A stretch of DNA of 64,000 nucleotides from positions 124,001-188,000 of the forward strand of contig NZ_VZPP01000013.1 of assembly GCF_008801475.1 (NCBI RefSeq), read 5' to 3'. A model generated the notes under the pieces. It worked only from the letters and a program-made list of their open reading frames with translations, did not search any database and was not told the DNA's origin. A program made the position numbers and the translations under genes. Each line of letters begins with the position of its first letter. The first letter of the stretch is position 1. Positions 52,039 through 59,724 of the stretch are shown piece by piece. This stretch comes from Pseudomonas moorei. Lineage in GTDB: Bacteria; Pseudomonadota; Gammaproteobacteria; Pseudomonadales; Pseudomonadaceae.

Positions 52039-52755
52039 TCAGGATTCGATGGGTGCGTCGTAGTGCGGCACCGCAAAGCCGTAGACGGTGGCGGGCAGGA
52101 AGCGCACCTGCGTCGCTGTTGTGGCCGTTGCCGGCACACTGATGCTCTCGCCGGGCAGCACATAGGTTCGTGGCAACAAAGCACCGCTCCCGGATGGCAA
52201 CAATTGCAGCTCCTGCGCCAGGCGCACCACATAAGGTGTTTCGTTGCGCACGGTCAGTTGGCCGTCCCGTAATGACCATTGCAGGCCGGTCCACGGCGTG
52301 CGATTGGGCGCCAGGCCCTTAGGGTGCAGAATCAATGGCAGGTTCTGGCGCACGGTCACTCCGACGCGGGCATGCCCGGCTTCGGCGGCAGGCCTGCCCT
52401 GGGGAATGCCTTCAAAAATCACGCGCTTCAAGCGTTGAGTGAGCAAGGGTTTTTCCGATTGCAGGATGAAGCGCACCAATTGGGTTTTCGACGCCTCGAC
52501 GCGGGACAGCGGAGGGGTCACGAACACCAGGGATTCGTTGTCCTGCTCGATGTTTTCAATGGTGACGTGAAGCAACGCCAGGTTGGCGTCGGTGTTGGTC
52601 ACGGAAACGGAGGCCTCGCCATCGGCCTCGTTGACAATCACCACCGAGGTGTTCGGGACCATGCCATCGGCTTGCGCCTGGGTGGCCAGTAACAGAACGA
52701 GCGCGCCGATACCGCTGTGAATCAAGGGGCGCGCGAAAGTAAAAAACATCGTCAT
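52039..52755 (-). CDS. Periplasmic pilus chaperone (PapD/FimC family)
   Basis: 238 aa from the ATG at 52755; an in-frame ATG two codons later is equally possible. The signal peptide ends at about residue 28 (ATQAQA). Two Ig-like domains: N-terminal strands with SVVIVNEADGEASVSVTN and FVTPPLSRVEASKTQLVRFI (the Pro-Pro and Arg positions of the subunit-binding groove), RVIFEGIP, then the LPLILHPKGLAP linker and the C-terminal domain. It caps DUF1120 subunits through their C-terminal strand. It lies between the first pilin and the usher, as yhcA does in E. coli. Confidence 0.94.
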   Translation of the reverse strand: MTMFFTFARPLIHSGIGALVLLLATQAQADGMVPNTSVVIVNEADGEASVSVTNTDANLALLHVTIENIEQDNESLVFVTPPLSRVEASKTQLVRFILQSEKPLLTQRLKRVIFEGIPQGRPAAEAGHARVGVTVRQNLPLILHPKGLAPNRTPWTGLQWSLRDGQLTVRNETPYVVRLAQELQLLPSGSGALLPRTYVLPGESISVPATATTATQVRFLPATVYGFAVPHYDAPIES

Positions 52756-53098
52756 GACGTGTCTCGTTGATAGTTTCGATAAGGAGCCGATGGTTCCGGT
52801 CGGATGGCCGCTTGCAGATGACAACGGGGCCAAGGATGCAACGGGCATCATGGATTTTCGGAAATGGGGGGGCTCACCGATTGAGGTGCCATTTAAGCGG
52901 CTGGCATTGGCGCCTTGAATGCAACAAGTACGAAAGCAACGGTTCGGTGTGTAGAAAAGTGTTGCAAACAGTGCCTTGCCATTGGCCGCCCGGTCGTCGG
53001 TGTGCTGGCAGCCGGTCAAAGGAGCAGGGATGTACCCGTGGGTTCTTCAGGAAGAATGGGCAACAGGGCGGATCCACCATTGCCCGAACGATTGGGCG
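52756..53098. promoter_or_regulatory. Gap between the first pilin gene and the chaperone gene
   Basis: 343 bp with no gene. Its part from 52879 to about 52985 is clearly similar to the upstream region of the first pilin gene (53749 to about 53873), sharing GATTGAGG, TTGAATGCAAC, TACGAAA and TGTAGAAA in the same order. This suggests that the chaperone-usher-adhesin genes have a second, duplicated promoter or control element. Confidence 0.6.
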
Positions 53099-53716
53099 TT
53101 ACAGATACTTGAGTTGCAGGGTCGCTGAGCCGTCGATCAGCACGTCGTCGGTCAGGGTCAGTTCCCTGGTGCTGGCGATTTGAGTGGTTATTCGAAGATC
53201 CAGGGTCAGGTCTTTCACCCGGAGCGGCATACTGGTGTCGTCCATGGCGCCGACTGCCCAAAGATTGTCGGCATCCCAGTAATCCTTGATCCAGGTTTTT
53301 CCGCCGTCCGTCGATGCAATATGTTGTACGTCGACTCCGTCGGCCCTCATATTCAACGCATCAACCATGAAGCTGCCCAGCTTCTCGCCTGCATTGGTCC
53401 GGCCCAGTCCAAATTGACTGCTCGTGCCCCAGGCGGTACCGGCCCGATGGTCGATCGGAGAAAAGTAATACTGAACCGGCGCATCGCAGTTCACGGCCAT
53501 TTGCAGCGTTAGTTTGGGCAAAGCAGTGGGGTTGTCGGGCCGGAGGTCTTTCGCGGAAATTTTGCCATGATCGACAATGCCACCCCCGGACAGAGTCGGC
53601 GTGCACGCACTTGGGGTGATGACGCCAGTGACGGTCAAGTCGGTGCTGGCGGCAAAAGCGGGCGAAGCTGTCGTCAGGAGTAATGCAGTGCAGAGTGCGC
53701 TTAACGTCTTGTTCAT
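53099..53716 (-). CDS. DUF1120 pilin-like subunit (first pilin of the locus, GltF-like position)
   Basis: 205 aa. The signal peptide ends at about residue 22 (SPAFA). It contains the donor-strand-like STDLTVTGVITP, the Cys pair C38/C77, RTNAGEKLG, and ends TLTDDVLIDGSATLQLKYL with penultimate Tyr. It is separated from the chaperone gene by 343 bp, unlike the tight downstream genes, so it may be made in larger amounts as the main subunit. E. coli GltF, once proposed as a nitrogen regulator, is a DUF1120 protein in the same place before yhcA. Confidence 0.87.
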   Translation of the reverse strand: MNKTLSALCTALLLTTASPAFAASTDLTVTGVITPSACTPTLSGGGIVDHGKISAKDLRPDNPTALPKLTLQMAVNCDAPVQYYFSPIDHRAGTAWGTSSQFGLGRTNAGEKLGSFMVDALNMRADGVDVQHIASTDGGKTWIKDYWDADNLWAVGAMDDTSMPLRVKDLTLDLRITTQIASTRELTLTDDVLIDGSATLQLKYL

Positions 53717-54048
53717 GCAGGGGCTCTTTTCGGCAAAAGGGGATCAGGGATTGAGGCGCAATTTAGACGGGTGCAGTCAGCGATTTGAATGCAACTAATA
53801 CGAAAAGCGATAGCACTGTTTATGTAGAAATGTATTGGGTGATGGCGGATGCACCGATTGCTGGTCGCCCACTGCTGTAGGTTTTTGCGTTGTGCAATGT
53901 GTGAATAATCTGAAAGTTTGTAAGGTAAAAGCACTGGCCCTTGAATACGTTGACTGAACCCGTTTTCGGCGTTTGGCGAGGCATTGTGGGAGGGAGAAAA
54001 CGGCGTTAATTTCCGCGCCCTTCAATCACAAGCAGGAGACCTCCCACT
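53717..54048. promoter_or_regulatory. Divergent control region of the pilus locus and its response regulator
   Basis: 332 bp, AT-richer than the flanking genes, with no gene. It must hold promoters in both directions. The 53749-53873 part is duplicated upstream of the chaperone gene (see 52756). The response regulator gene has a clear GCAGGAG ribosome site just before its start. Confidence 0.6.
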
Positions 54049-54675
54049 ATGCGAGTCGTAATTGCTGACGACCACAGCGTCGTCCGCATCGGGCTGCGGA
54101 TATTGATCAATGCCACCCAGCGATGCGTCATCGTCGCTGAGGCTGAGGGTACCGATAGCCTGATGCGCGTTCTTTCGGGTACACCGTGCGATCTGTTGAT
54201 CACCGATTTCTCCATGCCGGGAGGACGGCAGGCCGATGGTTTGAAAATGTTGAGTACGATTCGGCGTGACCATCCGGCATTGCCGGTCATTGTGCTGACG
54301 ATGTTTACCAGCGTCGCGACAGCGAGGGCGGCGCTGGCTCAGGGGGTGCGGGCCATTGTCGCCAAATCCGCGTCGGAGACTGAACTGCCCCTGGCGATCA
54401 AAGCGGTGGGTGTGGGGCGCCGCTACATCAGTGAGTCGTTGCGAACACTGCTGGCTGATACGGGCAGCCAGTTGATTGAGTTGCCGTTGTCGGCCAAAGA
54501 GCATGAAGTGGTGAGAATGCTGGCCTGCGGCATGACCGTCAGCGAAATTGCCAGTCACTTCCAGCGCAGTGTGTCGACCATCAGTAAACAAAAAAACATG
54601 GCCATGCACCGCTTGGGCATCTCCACGGATGCCGAGCTTTTTTCCTACGCCCGTGACAGCGGAATGTCGCCCTAG
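54049..54675 (+). CDS. RcsB-like orphan response regulator (receiver plus LuxR HTH)
   Basis: 208 aa. The receiver domain (1-120) has the acidic pocket D7/D8, phospho-acceptor D53 (LLITDFSMPGG), the switch Thr in IVLTMFT and Lys in AIVAKSAS, so it looks competent for phosphorylation. The LuxR-type HTH (about 145-200) has LSAKEHEVVRMLACGMTVSEIA and QRSVSTISKQKNMAMHRLG. The SISxQK/STISKQK recognition helix is of the RcsB type. No sensor kinase gene is near it. Its divergent placement beside the pilin gene suggests that it controls the pilus locus. Confidence 0.9.
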   Translation: MRVVIADDHSVVRIGLRILINATQRCVIVAEAEGTDSLMRVLSGTPCDLLITDFSMPGGRQADGLKMLSTIRRDHPALPVIVLTMFTSVATARAALAQGVRAIVAKSASETELPLAIKAVGVGRRYISESLRTLLADTGSQLIELPLSAKEHEVVRMLACGMTVSEIASHFQRSVSTISKQKNMAMHRLGISTDAELFSYARDSGMSP

Positions 54676-54795
54676 ACGCTCAGCGCAGGAGCGGTCCCGC
54701 TATTCTCGCGGCGAATGCCCATAGCGTTCGGGTCATTCGCAGACTATCGTGCAGGCCATCTTTCGAAAATATTGTGCAACAACAGGGGCCTGCCC

Positions 54796-55266
54796 ATGAG
54801 TGACGTCCACAGCGCATTGATCACCCGTTTCTACCAGGCCTTCCAGCGCCTGGATGCCGAGGCCATGGCTGCCTGCTATACCGATGACGTGGTGTTCAGT
54901 GATCCGGCGTTTGGCGAGCTGCACGGCCGTGATGCCAGCGACATGTGGCGCATGCTGACCACCCGGGCCAAGGATTTCTCCCTGAGTTTCGATAACGTGC
55001 GCGCCGATGAGCGCACCGGCGCTGCCCATTGGGTGGCGACCTACCTGTTCAGTCAAACCGGAAACGTTGTGGTCAATGAGATTCAGGCGCGTTTTGTCTT
55101 CCGTGACGGCAAGATTTGCGAGCATCACGACAGCTTCGATCTGTGGAAGTGGTCGCGTCAGGCACTGGGTTTCAAAGGCCTGCTGCTCGGTTGGACGCCG
55201 TTGGTGAGTAACGCTGTGCGTGCTCAGGCCTTGAAGGGGCTGAGGGCATTCCAGGCCAGCCGCTGA
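54796..55266 (+). CDS. SnoaL/NTF2-like protein
   Basis: 156 aa from the ATG at 54796. It has the N-terminal SALITRFYQAFQRLDAEAMAACYTDDVVFSDPAFGEL helix-and-strand pattern of SnoaL-like polyketide-cyclase-type NTF2 folds, then a curved sheet (AHWVATYLFSQTG, NEIQARFVFRDGKICEHHDSFDLWKW). The HHDSFDLWKW segment is typical of a family of ketosteroid-isomerase-like proteins widespread in Proteobacteria. Cytosolic; substrate unknown. The gene stands apart from the pilus locus by about 120 bp. Confidence 0.85.
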   Translation: MSDVHSALITRFYQAFQRLDAEAMAACYTDDVVFSDPAFGELHGRDASDMWRMLTTRAKDFSLSFDNVRADERTGAAHWVATYLFSQTGNVVVNEIQARFVFRDGKICEHHDSFDLWKWSRQALGFKGLLLGWTPLVSNAVRAQALKGLRAFQASR

Positions 55267-55307
55267 TAAGATCGCGGCTTGTTTCCCTTTCAAGCACTGA
55301 TCGTTAC

Positions 55308-55619
55308 GTGAACGCCCCCAGCGAAAAGCCTGTCGACACCGTCACTGCAGTGAGCAAACCCTGGTTCGTCTATCTCGTGCGCGCGGCCAATGGTTCGCTC
55401 TACTGCGGGATCAGCGACGATCCCGTGCGTCGCTTCGCCAAGCATCAAAGCGGCAAAGGGGCACGCTTCTTCCTGTCCAGCCCGGCCATGGCGCTGGTCT
55501 ACACCGAAGTCTGTCGCGACAAGAGCGAAGCGTTGCGCCAGGAACGCCTGATCAAGAAGCTCAAGAAAAGCGCCAAGGAATGCCTGGTGGCCAGCATGGC
55601 CGCAGGCTTATCACTCTGA
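55308..55619 (+). CDS. GIY-YIG nuclease-domain protein (YhbQ-like)
   Basis: 103 aa from a GTG start. A GIY-YIG fold fills most of the chain: FVYLVRAANGSLYCGISDDPVRRFAKHQSGKGARF gives the two strands, the catalytic Arg and the GKGA turn, and SEALRQERLIKKL carries the conserved Glu. Small stand-alone proteins of this type (YhbQ/UPF0213) are often listed as putative endonucleases, and YhbQ has been linked to DNA processing. The start is uncertain because the ribosome site is weak. Confidence 0.88.
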   Translation: MNAPSEKPVDTVTAVSKPWFVYLVRAANGSLYCGISDDPVRRFAKHQSGKGARFFLSSPAMALVYTEVCRDKSEALRQERLIKKLKKSAKECLVASMAAGLSL

Positions 55620-55706
55620 CTGATCAGGTCCCATCAGGCAGATCTGTAGGCTGCTAACCGATTGCGCGTTAAGCTGCGACTTCCTATTCGTGCGGCGGAG
55701 CCGAGC

Positions 55707-56642
55707 ATGTCCGAGTTGATCCTGCATCATTACCCGACGTCCCCATTTGCCGAAAAGGCGCGATTGCTGCTAGGTTTCAAGGGGCTGTCCTGGCGCTCGG
55801 TGAAGATCTCACCGGTGATGCCCAAACCTGATCTGACCGCGTTGACCGGTGGCTATCGCAAGACCCCGGTGCTGCAGATCGGTGCGGATATTTATTGCGA
55901 TACTTCGTTGATCGCCCGTCGTCTGGAGCAGGAAAAAGCCTTGCCGGCGTTCTTCCCGGAAGGACAGGAAATGATCGCCGCCAGCTTCGCCAGCTGGGCC
56001 GATTCGGTGGTGTTCCAGCATGCGGTCAGCCTGGTGTTTCAGCCGGAGTCGATCGCGGTGCGCTTTGGCAACCTGTCACCGGAGGCGATCAAGGCCTTTA
56101 TCGCCGACCGCGCCGGGCTGTTCAGCGGTGGCAGTGCGACACGCCTGTCGGCGGAACAAGCCAGGCATCAATGGCCGACGATCATGTCTCGGCTGGAGCA
56201 ACAGCTGCAGCGTGAGGAGGGGGATTACCTGTTCGGCGAGCCGTCGATTGCCGACTTCGCCCTGGCGCATTCGCTATGGTTTCTCAAAGCGACGCCCGTG
56301 ACGTCTCCGCTTGTGGATAACTATCCTGCGGTGACCGCGTGGCATGCCCGTGTGTTGGGGTTCGGCCATGGCGCTTCGAGCGAGATGAGCTCCGAAGAGG
56401 CGCTGCAAGTGGCGCGAACGTCCACCCCGGCGGCATTGCCGGATGAGCAGTTCGATGAGCCGAATGGTTTCAAGGCTGGCCAGCCAGTGGTGATTGCGGC
56501 GACCGACTATGGCGTCGATCCGGTGGCGGGTGAGTTGTTGTTTGCCGGTCGCGAGGAGTTGATTCTTCGTCGCGAAGACGAGCGTGGCGGTGTGGTGCAT
56601 GTGCACTTCCCGCGGTTTGGTTTCCGGATCGAAGCGCAGTAA
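55707..56642 (+). CDS. Glutathione S-transferase family protein
   Basis: 311 aa from the ATG at 55707. The thioredoxin-like N-domain (1-80) has LILHHYPTSPFAEKARLLLGFKGL and the cis-Pro motif RKTPVLQIGADIYCDTSLIA. The helical C-domain (about 90-200) has EGDYLFGEPSIADFALAHSLWFL. A further C-terminal segment of about 80 residues (from about 230), rich in beta structure, is longer than in a normal GST of about 210-220 residues. It does not match a domain I can name. Cytosolic; the substrate is unknown. Confidence 0.88.
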   Translation: MSELILHHYPTSPFAEKARLLLGFKGLSWRSVKISPVMPKPDLTALTGGYRKTPVLQIGADIYCDTSLIARRLEQEKALPAFFPEGQEMIAASFASWADSVVFQHAVSLVFQPESIAVRFGNLSPEAIKAFIADRAGLFSGGSATRLSAEQARHQWPTIMSRLEQQLQREEGDYLFGEPSIADFALAHSLWFLKATPVTSPLVDNYPAVTAWHARVLGFGHGASSEMSSEEALQVARTSTPAALPDEQFDEPNGFKAGQPVVIAATDYGVDPVAGELLFAGREELILRREDERGGVVHVHFPRFGFRIEAQ

Positions 56643-56678
56643 CTGCAAACCGCTGATTATCTGATGGCTCGATAACCT

Positions 56679-56706
56679 GTGGGAGCTGGCAAGCCAGCTC
56701 CCACAA
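56679..56706. repeat. REP palindrome between convergent genes
   Basis: Perfect 12-bp arms (TGTGGGAGCTGG / CCAGCTCCCACA) around CAAG, between the 3' ends of the GST and glutaredoxin genes. Confidence 0.85.
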
Positions 56707-56727
56707 AGGGTAAGTCGGTTTGAGCGG

Positions 56728-57078
56728 TTATTTCAGGGCCGCCAGGATCGCATCCGGGTCATATTTGCGAATCAGCGTGCCGTTCACATCGATGATCGGA
56801 ATCCCGCCGCCGCCCAGCGCTACATAGTCCTTGCGCGCCACAGCATCCTTTTCGATATCGAATTCCTTGTAAGGAATGTTCCTTTGATCGAGAAAGCGCC
56901 GGGTCTGTTTGCAGTAGCCGCACCAGTCCGTGCTGTAGATCACGACATTGGCTTTGAGCTGCATCTGCTCGGACACCAGTCGGGTCGGATCCATCAGGCG
57001 CTCGATCTTGCCCCAATTCTGGTAGACCACGACCACCAGCAGGATCAGCAGGCATTTCTTCAACACATTGCCCAGCAT
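56728..57078 (-). CDS. Membrane-anchored glutaredoxin-like protein
   Basis: 116 aa. An N-terminal hydrophobic helix (about residues 8-20) precedes a glutaredoxin domain with the active site STDWCGYCKQTRRF (C53, C56) and the conserved GGGGIPIIDVNG (cis-Pro and GSH-binding) region. The anchor suggests that the domain is held at the inner membrane; its side cannot be decided. Its ATG overlaps the yejK-like gene's stop (TGATG), so the two are one operon and may share a function. Confidence 0.9.
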   Translation of the reverse strand: MLGNVLKKCLLILLVVVVYQNWGKIERLMDPTRLVSEQMQLKANVVIYSTDWCGYCKQTRRFLDQRNIPYKEFDIEKDAVARKDYVALGGGGIPIIDVNGTLIRKYDPDAILAALK

Positions 57079-58082
57079 CAGTTGCGACGCTTGAGCTGGT
57101 CGGTGAGCGAGGTGGGCAGGCCCTTGATGATCAGCGTGCCGGCATCCTCGTCATACTCGATCTTCGAGCCCAGCAAATGCGCCTCGAAACTGATCGACAG
57201 GCCTTCGGCGCGACCGGTGAAGCGGCGGAACTGGTTCAGGGTGCGCTTATCCGCCGGGATCTCCGGCGACAAGCCGTAATCCTTGTTGCGGATGTGGTCG
57301 TAGAAGGCTTTCGGGCGTTCTTCGTCGATCAGCTCCGACAGCTCTTCCAGACCCATGGGCTCGCCCAGTTTGGCCTGGCTGCTGGCGTAATCCACCAGGG
57401 TCTTGGTTTTTTCGCGGGCGGAGTCTTCCGGCAGATCTTCGCTCTCGACGAAGTCACTGAACGCCTTGAGCAGCGTGCGGGTTTCGCCCGGGCCGTCGAC
57501 GCCTTCCTGGCAGCCGATGAAGTCGCGGAAATACTCCGAAACCTTTTTGCCGTTCTTGCCTTTGATGAACGAAATGTACTGCTTGGACTGCTTGTTGTTC
57601 TGCCACTCGGACACGTTGATCCGCGCCGCCAGGTGTAACTGGCCAAGGTCCAAGTGACGGGACGGGGTCACGTCCAGTTGATCGGTCACCGCGACGCCCT
57701 CGCTGTGGTGCAGCAGGGCAATGGCCAGATAGTCGGTCATGCCTTGTTGGTAGTGCGCAAACAGGACGTGGCCGCCGACCGAGAGGTTGGATTCCTCCAT
57801 CAGTTTTTGCAGGTGTTCCACCGCCACGCGGCTGAACGCCGTGAAGTCCTTGCCGCCATCAAGGTATTCCTTCAGCCAGCCGCTGAATGGAAAGGCCCCG
57901 GACTCCGGATGAAACAGCCCCCAGGCTTTGCCTTGCTTGGCGTTATAGCTTTCATTGAGGTCGGCGAGCATGTTCTCGATGGCGGCGGACTCGGCCAGTT
58001 CCGATTCGCGGGCGTGGAGAACTGCAGGTGTGCCGTCGGGTTTTTTGTCGATCAGGTGGACGATGCAATGACGGATCGGCAT
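57078..58082 (-). CDS. Nucleoid-associated protein of the NdpA/YejK family
   Basis: 334 aa, the usual length of the family. The start MPIRHCIVHLIDKKPDG and later VGGHVLFAHYQQGMTDYLAIALLHHSEGVAV, KQYISFIKGKNGKKVSEYFRDFIGC and GLSISFEAHLLGSKIEYDEDAGTLII are characteristic. YejK co-purifies with the nucleoid in E. coli and has been reported to interact with topoisomerases. It sits divergently from hupN, a histone-like gene, with 396 bp between them. Confidence 0.94.
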   Translation of the reverse strand: MPIRHCIVHLIDKKPDGTPAVLHARESELAESAAIENMLADLNESYNAKQGKAWGLFHPESGAFPFSGWLKEYLDGGKDFTAFSRVAVEHLQKLMEESNLSVGGHVLFAHYQQGMTDYLAIALLHHSEGVAVTDQLDVTPSRHLDLGQLHLAARINVSEWQNNKQSKQYISFIKGKNGKKVSEYFRDFIGCQEGVDGPGETRTLLKAFSDFVESEDLPEDSAREKTKTLVDYASSQAKLGEPMGLEELSELIDEERPKAFYDHIRNKDYGLSPEIPADKRTLNQFRRFTGRAEGLSISFEAHLLGSKIEYDEDAGTLIIKGLPTSLTDQLKRRN

Positions 58083-58478
58083 GGGCTTCTCGGCTGGTTG
58101 AAGAGAGGAGGGCGTGCTCCCCCGAAAAAGCGCTCAGTGTACCGCAACCGCTGGTTTTGGCGCGGCGCGAAGGCCAATTCCACGGTGACCGGCGGTGCTT
58201 ATGCGATTTTTTCCCGGTTTAGAGCAATAAAGCTGACCAAATGGGTAGCTAGAGGCGGATATTTCCCCGTCTCTGTGCTAGTTTTGCCCGGTCTTACGCG
58301 AAGTCACTGCGTTAAGCGTGCATTCAGCATTTGTCAGGTCGAACCAAACCCTGATTTCGGTATCTATAACCCCGATCCAGTGGTTATTTGGCCGAGGGTG
58401 CCAGATCCAGAAGATCGGGCTCGATGGCTGACACTGCACTCTGCAATCCATATGAATTTGATAGGGAAGGAACACTAC
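58083..58478. promoter_or_regulatory. Divergent promoter region of the yejK-like gene and hupN
   Basis: 396 bp with no supported gene. The hupN start has a GGGAAGGAAC ribosome site. No single promoter stands out by eye. Several weak hairpins occur. Confidence 0.4.
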
Positions 58479-58760
58479 ATGGCTCTTACTAAAGACCAAC
58501 TGATCGCCGACATCGCTGAAGCTATCGACGCGCCAAAAACCACCGCGCGTAACGCTCTGGACCAACTGGGCCAAATCGTTGCCGATCAGCTGGAAAACGG
58601 CGGCGAAATTACTCTGCCAGGTATCGGCAAGCTGAAAGTGACTGAGCGTCCTGCCCGTACTGGCCGTAACCCTTCGACTGGCGCTGCCATCGAAATCGCT
58701 GCCAAGAAAGTGATCAAGCTGGTTGTGGCCAAAGGCCTGACCGACGCTGTTAACAAGTAA
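58479..58760 (+). CDS. hupN: HU-family histone-like DNA-binding protein
   Basis: 93 aa, complete. Bends and compacts DNA. HU hallmarks: MALTKDQLIADIAEAIDAPK dimerisation helices, then the sheet with TLPGIGKLKVTERPARTGRNPSTG, where GRNPxTG is the minor-groove arm motif with its intercalating Pro, then the C-terminal helix. The sequence and the neighbourhood (yejK-like, rlmF, valS) match the HupN paralogue of pseudomonads rather than HupB. Followed by a strong terminator. A degenerate copy of its last codons and terminator occurs again at 59605-59678. Confidence 0.95.
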   Translation: MALTKDQLIADIAEAIDAPKTTARNALDQLGQIVADQLENGGEITLPGIGKLKVTERPARTGRNPSTGAAIEIAAKKVIKLVVAKGLTDAVNK

Positions 58761-58773
58761 GACTTGTTAAAAG

Positions 58774-58810
58774 AAACCGTGCGCCGGAGCACTCCGGGCA
58801 CGGTTTTTTT
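58774..58810 (+). terminator. Rho-independent terminator of hupN
   Basis: The outer stem AAACCGTGC / GCACGGTTT and inner stem GCCGGAGCACTCCGG-type, ending in seven T, starts 14 bp after the hupN stop. Confidence 0.94.
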
Positions 58811-58813
58811 GTG

Positions 58814-59122
58814 CCCGTCAAAAAGATCTGCGCCAGGTGGATCGATGTAACACTTTGTTTATTTAGCTGCATGACGTTTTGCCTCCTGATATTTCAGCGT
58901 CGATCATTTCTGGTAACGAATTTATGGACGTGTCGGTTAAATATTAATTCGGCTTTTTAGTGTGAGTTGAATAAGTCGGGTTTCTCTGTCTATCTAGCGA
59001 AATTTCCCACAGAACTGATAGTTGAGTGTATGCCGTGGATCGGTAGTATCGATCTGGTGTCGCGCTCGGCTTTGCGTAAAAGCCAAAAACTCAATTCTGG
59101 TTGTTAGTTACAGGGACGTTTT
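58814..59122. other. AT-rich gap between hupN and the secreted orphan gene
   Basis: 309 bp, clearly AT-richer than the flanks, with stretches such as TTTATTTAGC and AAATATTAATTCGG. No gene, RNA or repeat is recognised. It must contain the promoter of the gene at 59123. The low GC fits DNA acquired with that gene. Confidence 0.5.
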
Positions 59123-59560
59123 ATGAAACTTAAACAGTTGGTGATGTGTGTGTCGATTCTGTTGTCCGGTCAGGCCTGGGCAAGTGTCACGGAGTACTGC
59201 CCAAGCCCTTCAGACATCAAGGAGTTGGCCTCGGGTGTCTACAAAGCCCCCACGGCCAGCGGTGACGGCGAGTGGTATGGCGTGTCTCAGGGCGGCCAGG
59301 GACCGGTGGGTGAGTTCGAGTTGGCGATCTTCATGCCTCACAAGGATGTCGAGGGGAGTACCGTCATAGGGGAAGTCCAGCGTTGTGGTTTTAGGCTGCA
59401 AAAGGGCGGCGCGGTGGATATGAAGTTCAAAAGGGAAGGGACCGTCGCGAGTATTGATGCCGGCGGGTCGTGGGAAGAGTGGAACTCACGGTACTACTGC
59501 GATAACAAAGAAGTGCGCGGGTGCGCATTCAAAGAGATCGTCAGGCCAGCGAAGCGCTGA
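59123..59560 (+). CDS. Small exported protein, possibly DUF3757-like
   Basis: 145 aa with a clear ribosome site (CAGGGACG). The signal peptide ends at about residue 20 (GQAWA). The mature protein starts VTEYCPSPSDIKEL and has four Cys in all (EYC, QRC, YYC, RGC), likely two disulfides, with aromatic Trp/Tyr-rich strands such as GEWYGVSQGGQGPVGEFELAIF. It resembles DUF3757 secreted proteins known from pseudomonads, whose function is unknown; I hold this assignment as tentative. It stands alone between hupN and rlmF and is bracketed by similar sequences (see findings), which suggests insertion. Confidence 0.8.
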   Translation: MKLKQLVMCVSILLSGQAWASVTEYCPSPSDIKELASGVYKAPTASGDGEWYGVSQGGQGPVGEFELAIFMPHKDVEGSTVIGEVQRCGFRLQKGGAVDMKFKREGTVASIDAGGSWEEWNSRYYCDNKEVRGCAFKEIVRPAKR

Positions 59561-59604
59561 TGTATAGCCTGTTTGACTTGGGCCACCTGGCGAGTTGCAA
59601 TCAA

Positions 59605-59640
59605 AGGCTGCGTTCACACTGTTAGTAAGTAAGGCGTGTA
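59605..59640 (+). repeat. Degenerate second copy of the hupN 3' end
   Basis: AAAGGCTGCGTTCACACTG followed by TTAGTAAGTAAGGC resembles the last codons of hupN (AAAGGCCTGACCGACGCTG followed by TTAACAAGTAAGAC) and is continued by a copy of the hupN terminator. It is not a functional reading frame. Confidence 0.65.
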
Positions 59641-59678
59641 AAAAACCGTGCACCGGATTAACCGGGCACGGTTTTTTT
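59641..59678 (+). terminator. Terminator nearly identical to that of hupN
   Basis: Stem AAACCGTGC / GCACGGTTT, inner stem CCGG/CCGG with a shorter loop, and seven T. It shares the outer stem and T tract with the hairpin at 58774 and serves the secreted-protein gene. Confidence 0.9.
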
Positions 59679-59724
59679 GTTGACGACAACGACTTGTCCC
59701 AAGGCAAGTCACTACGATGTTCTG

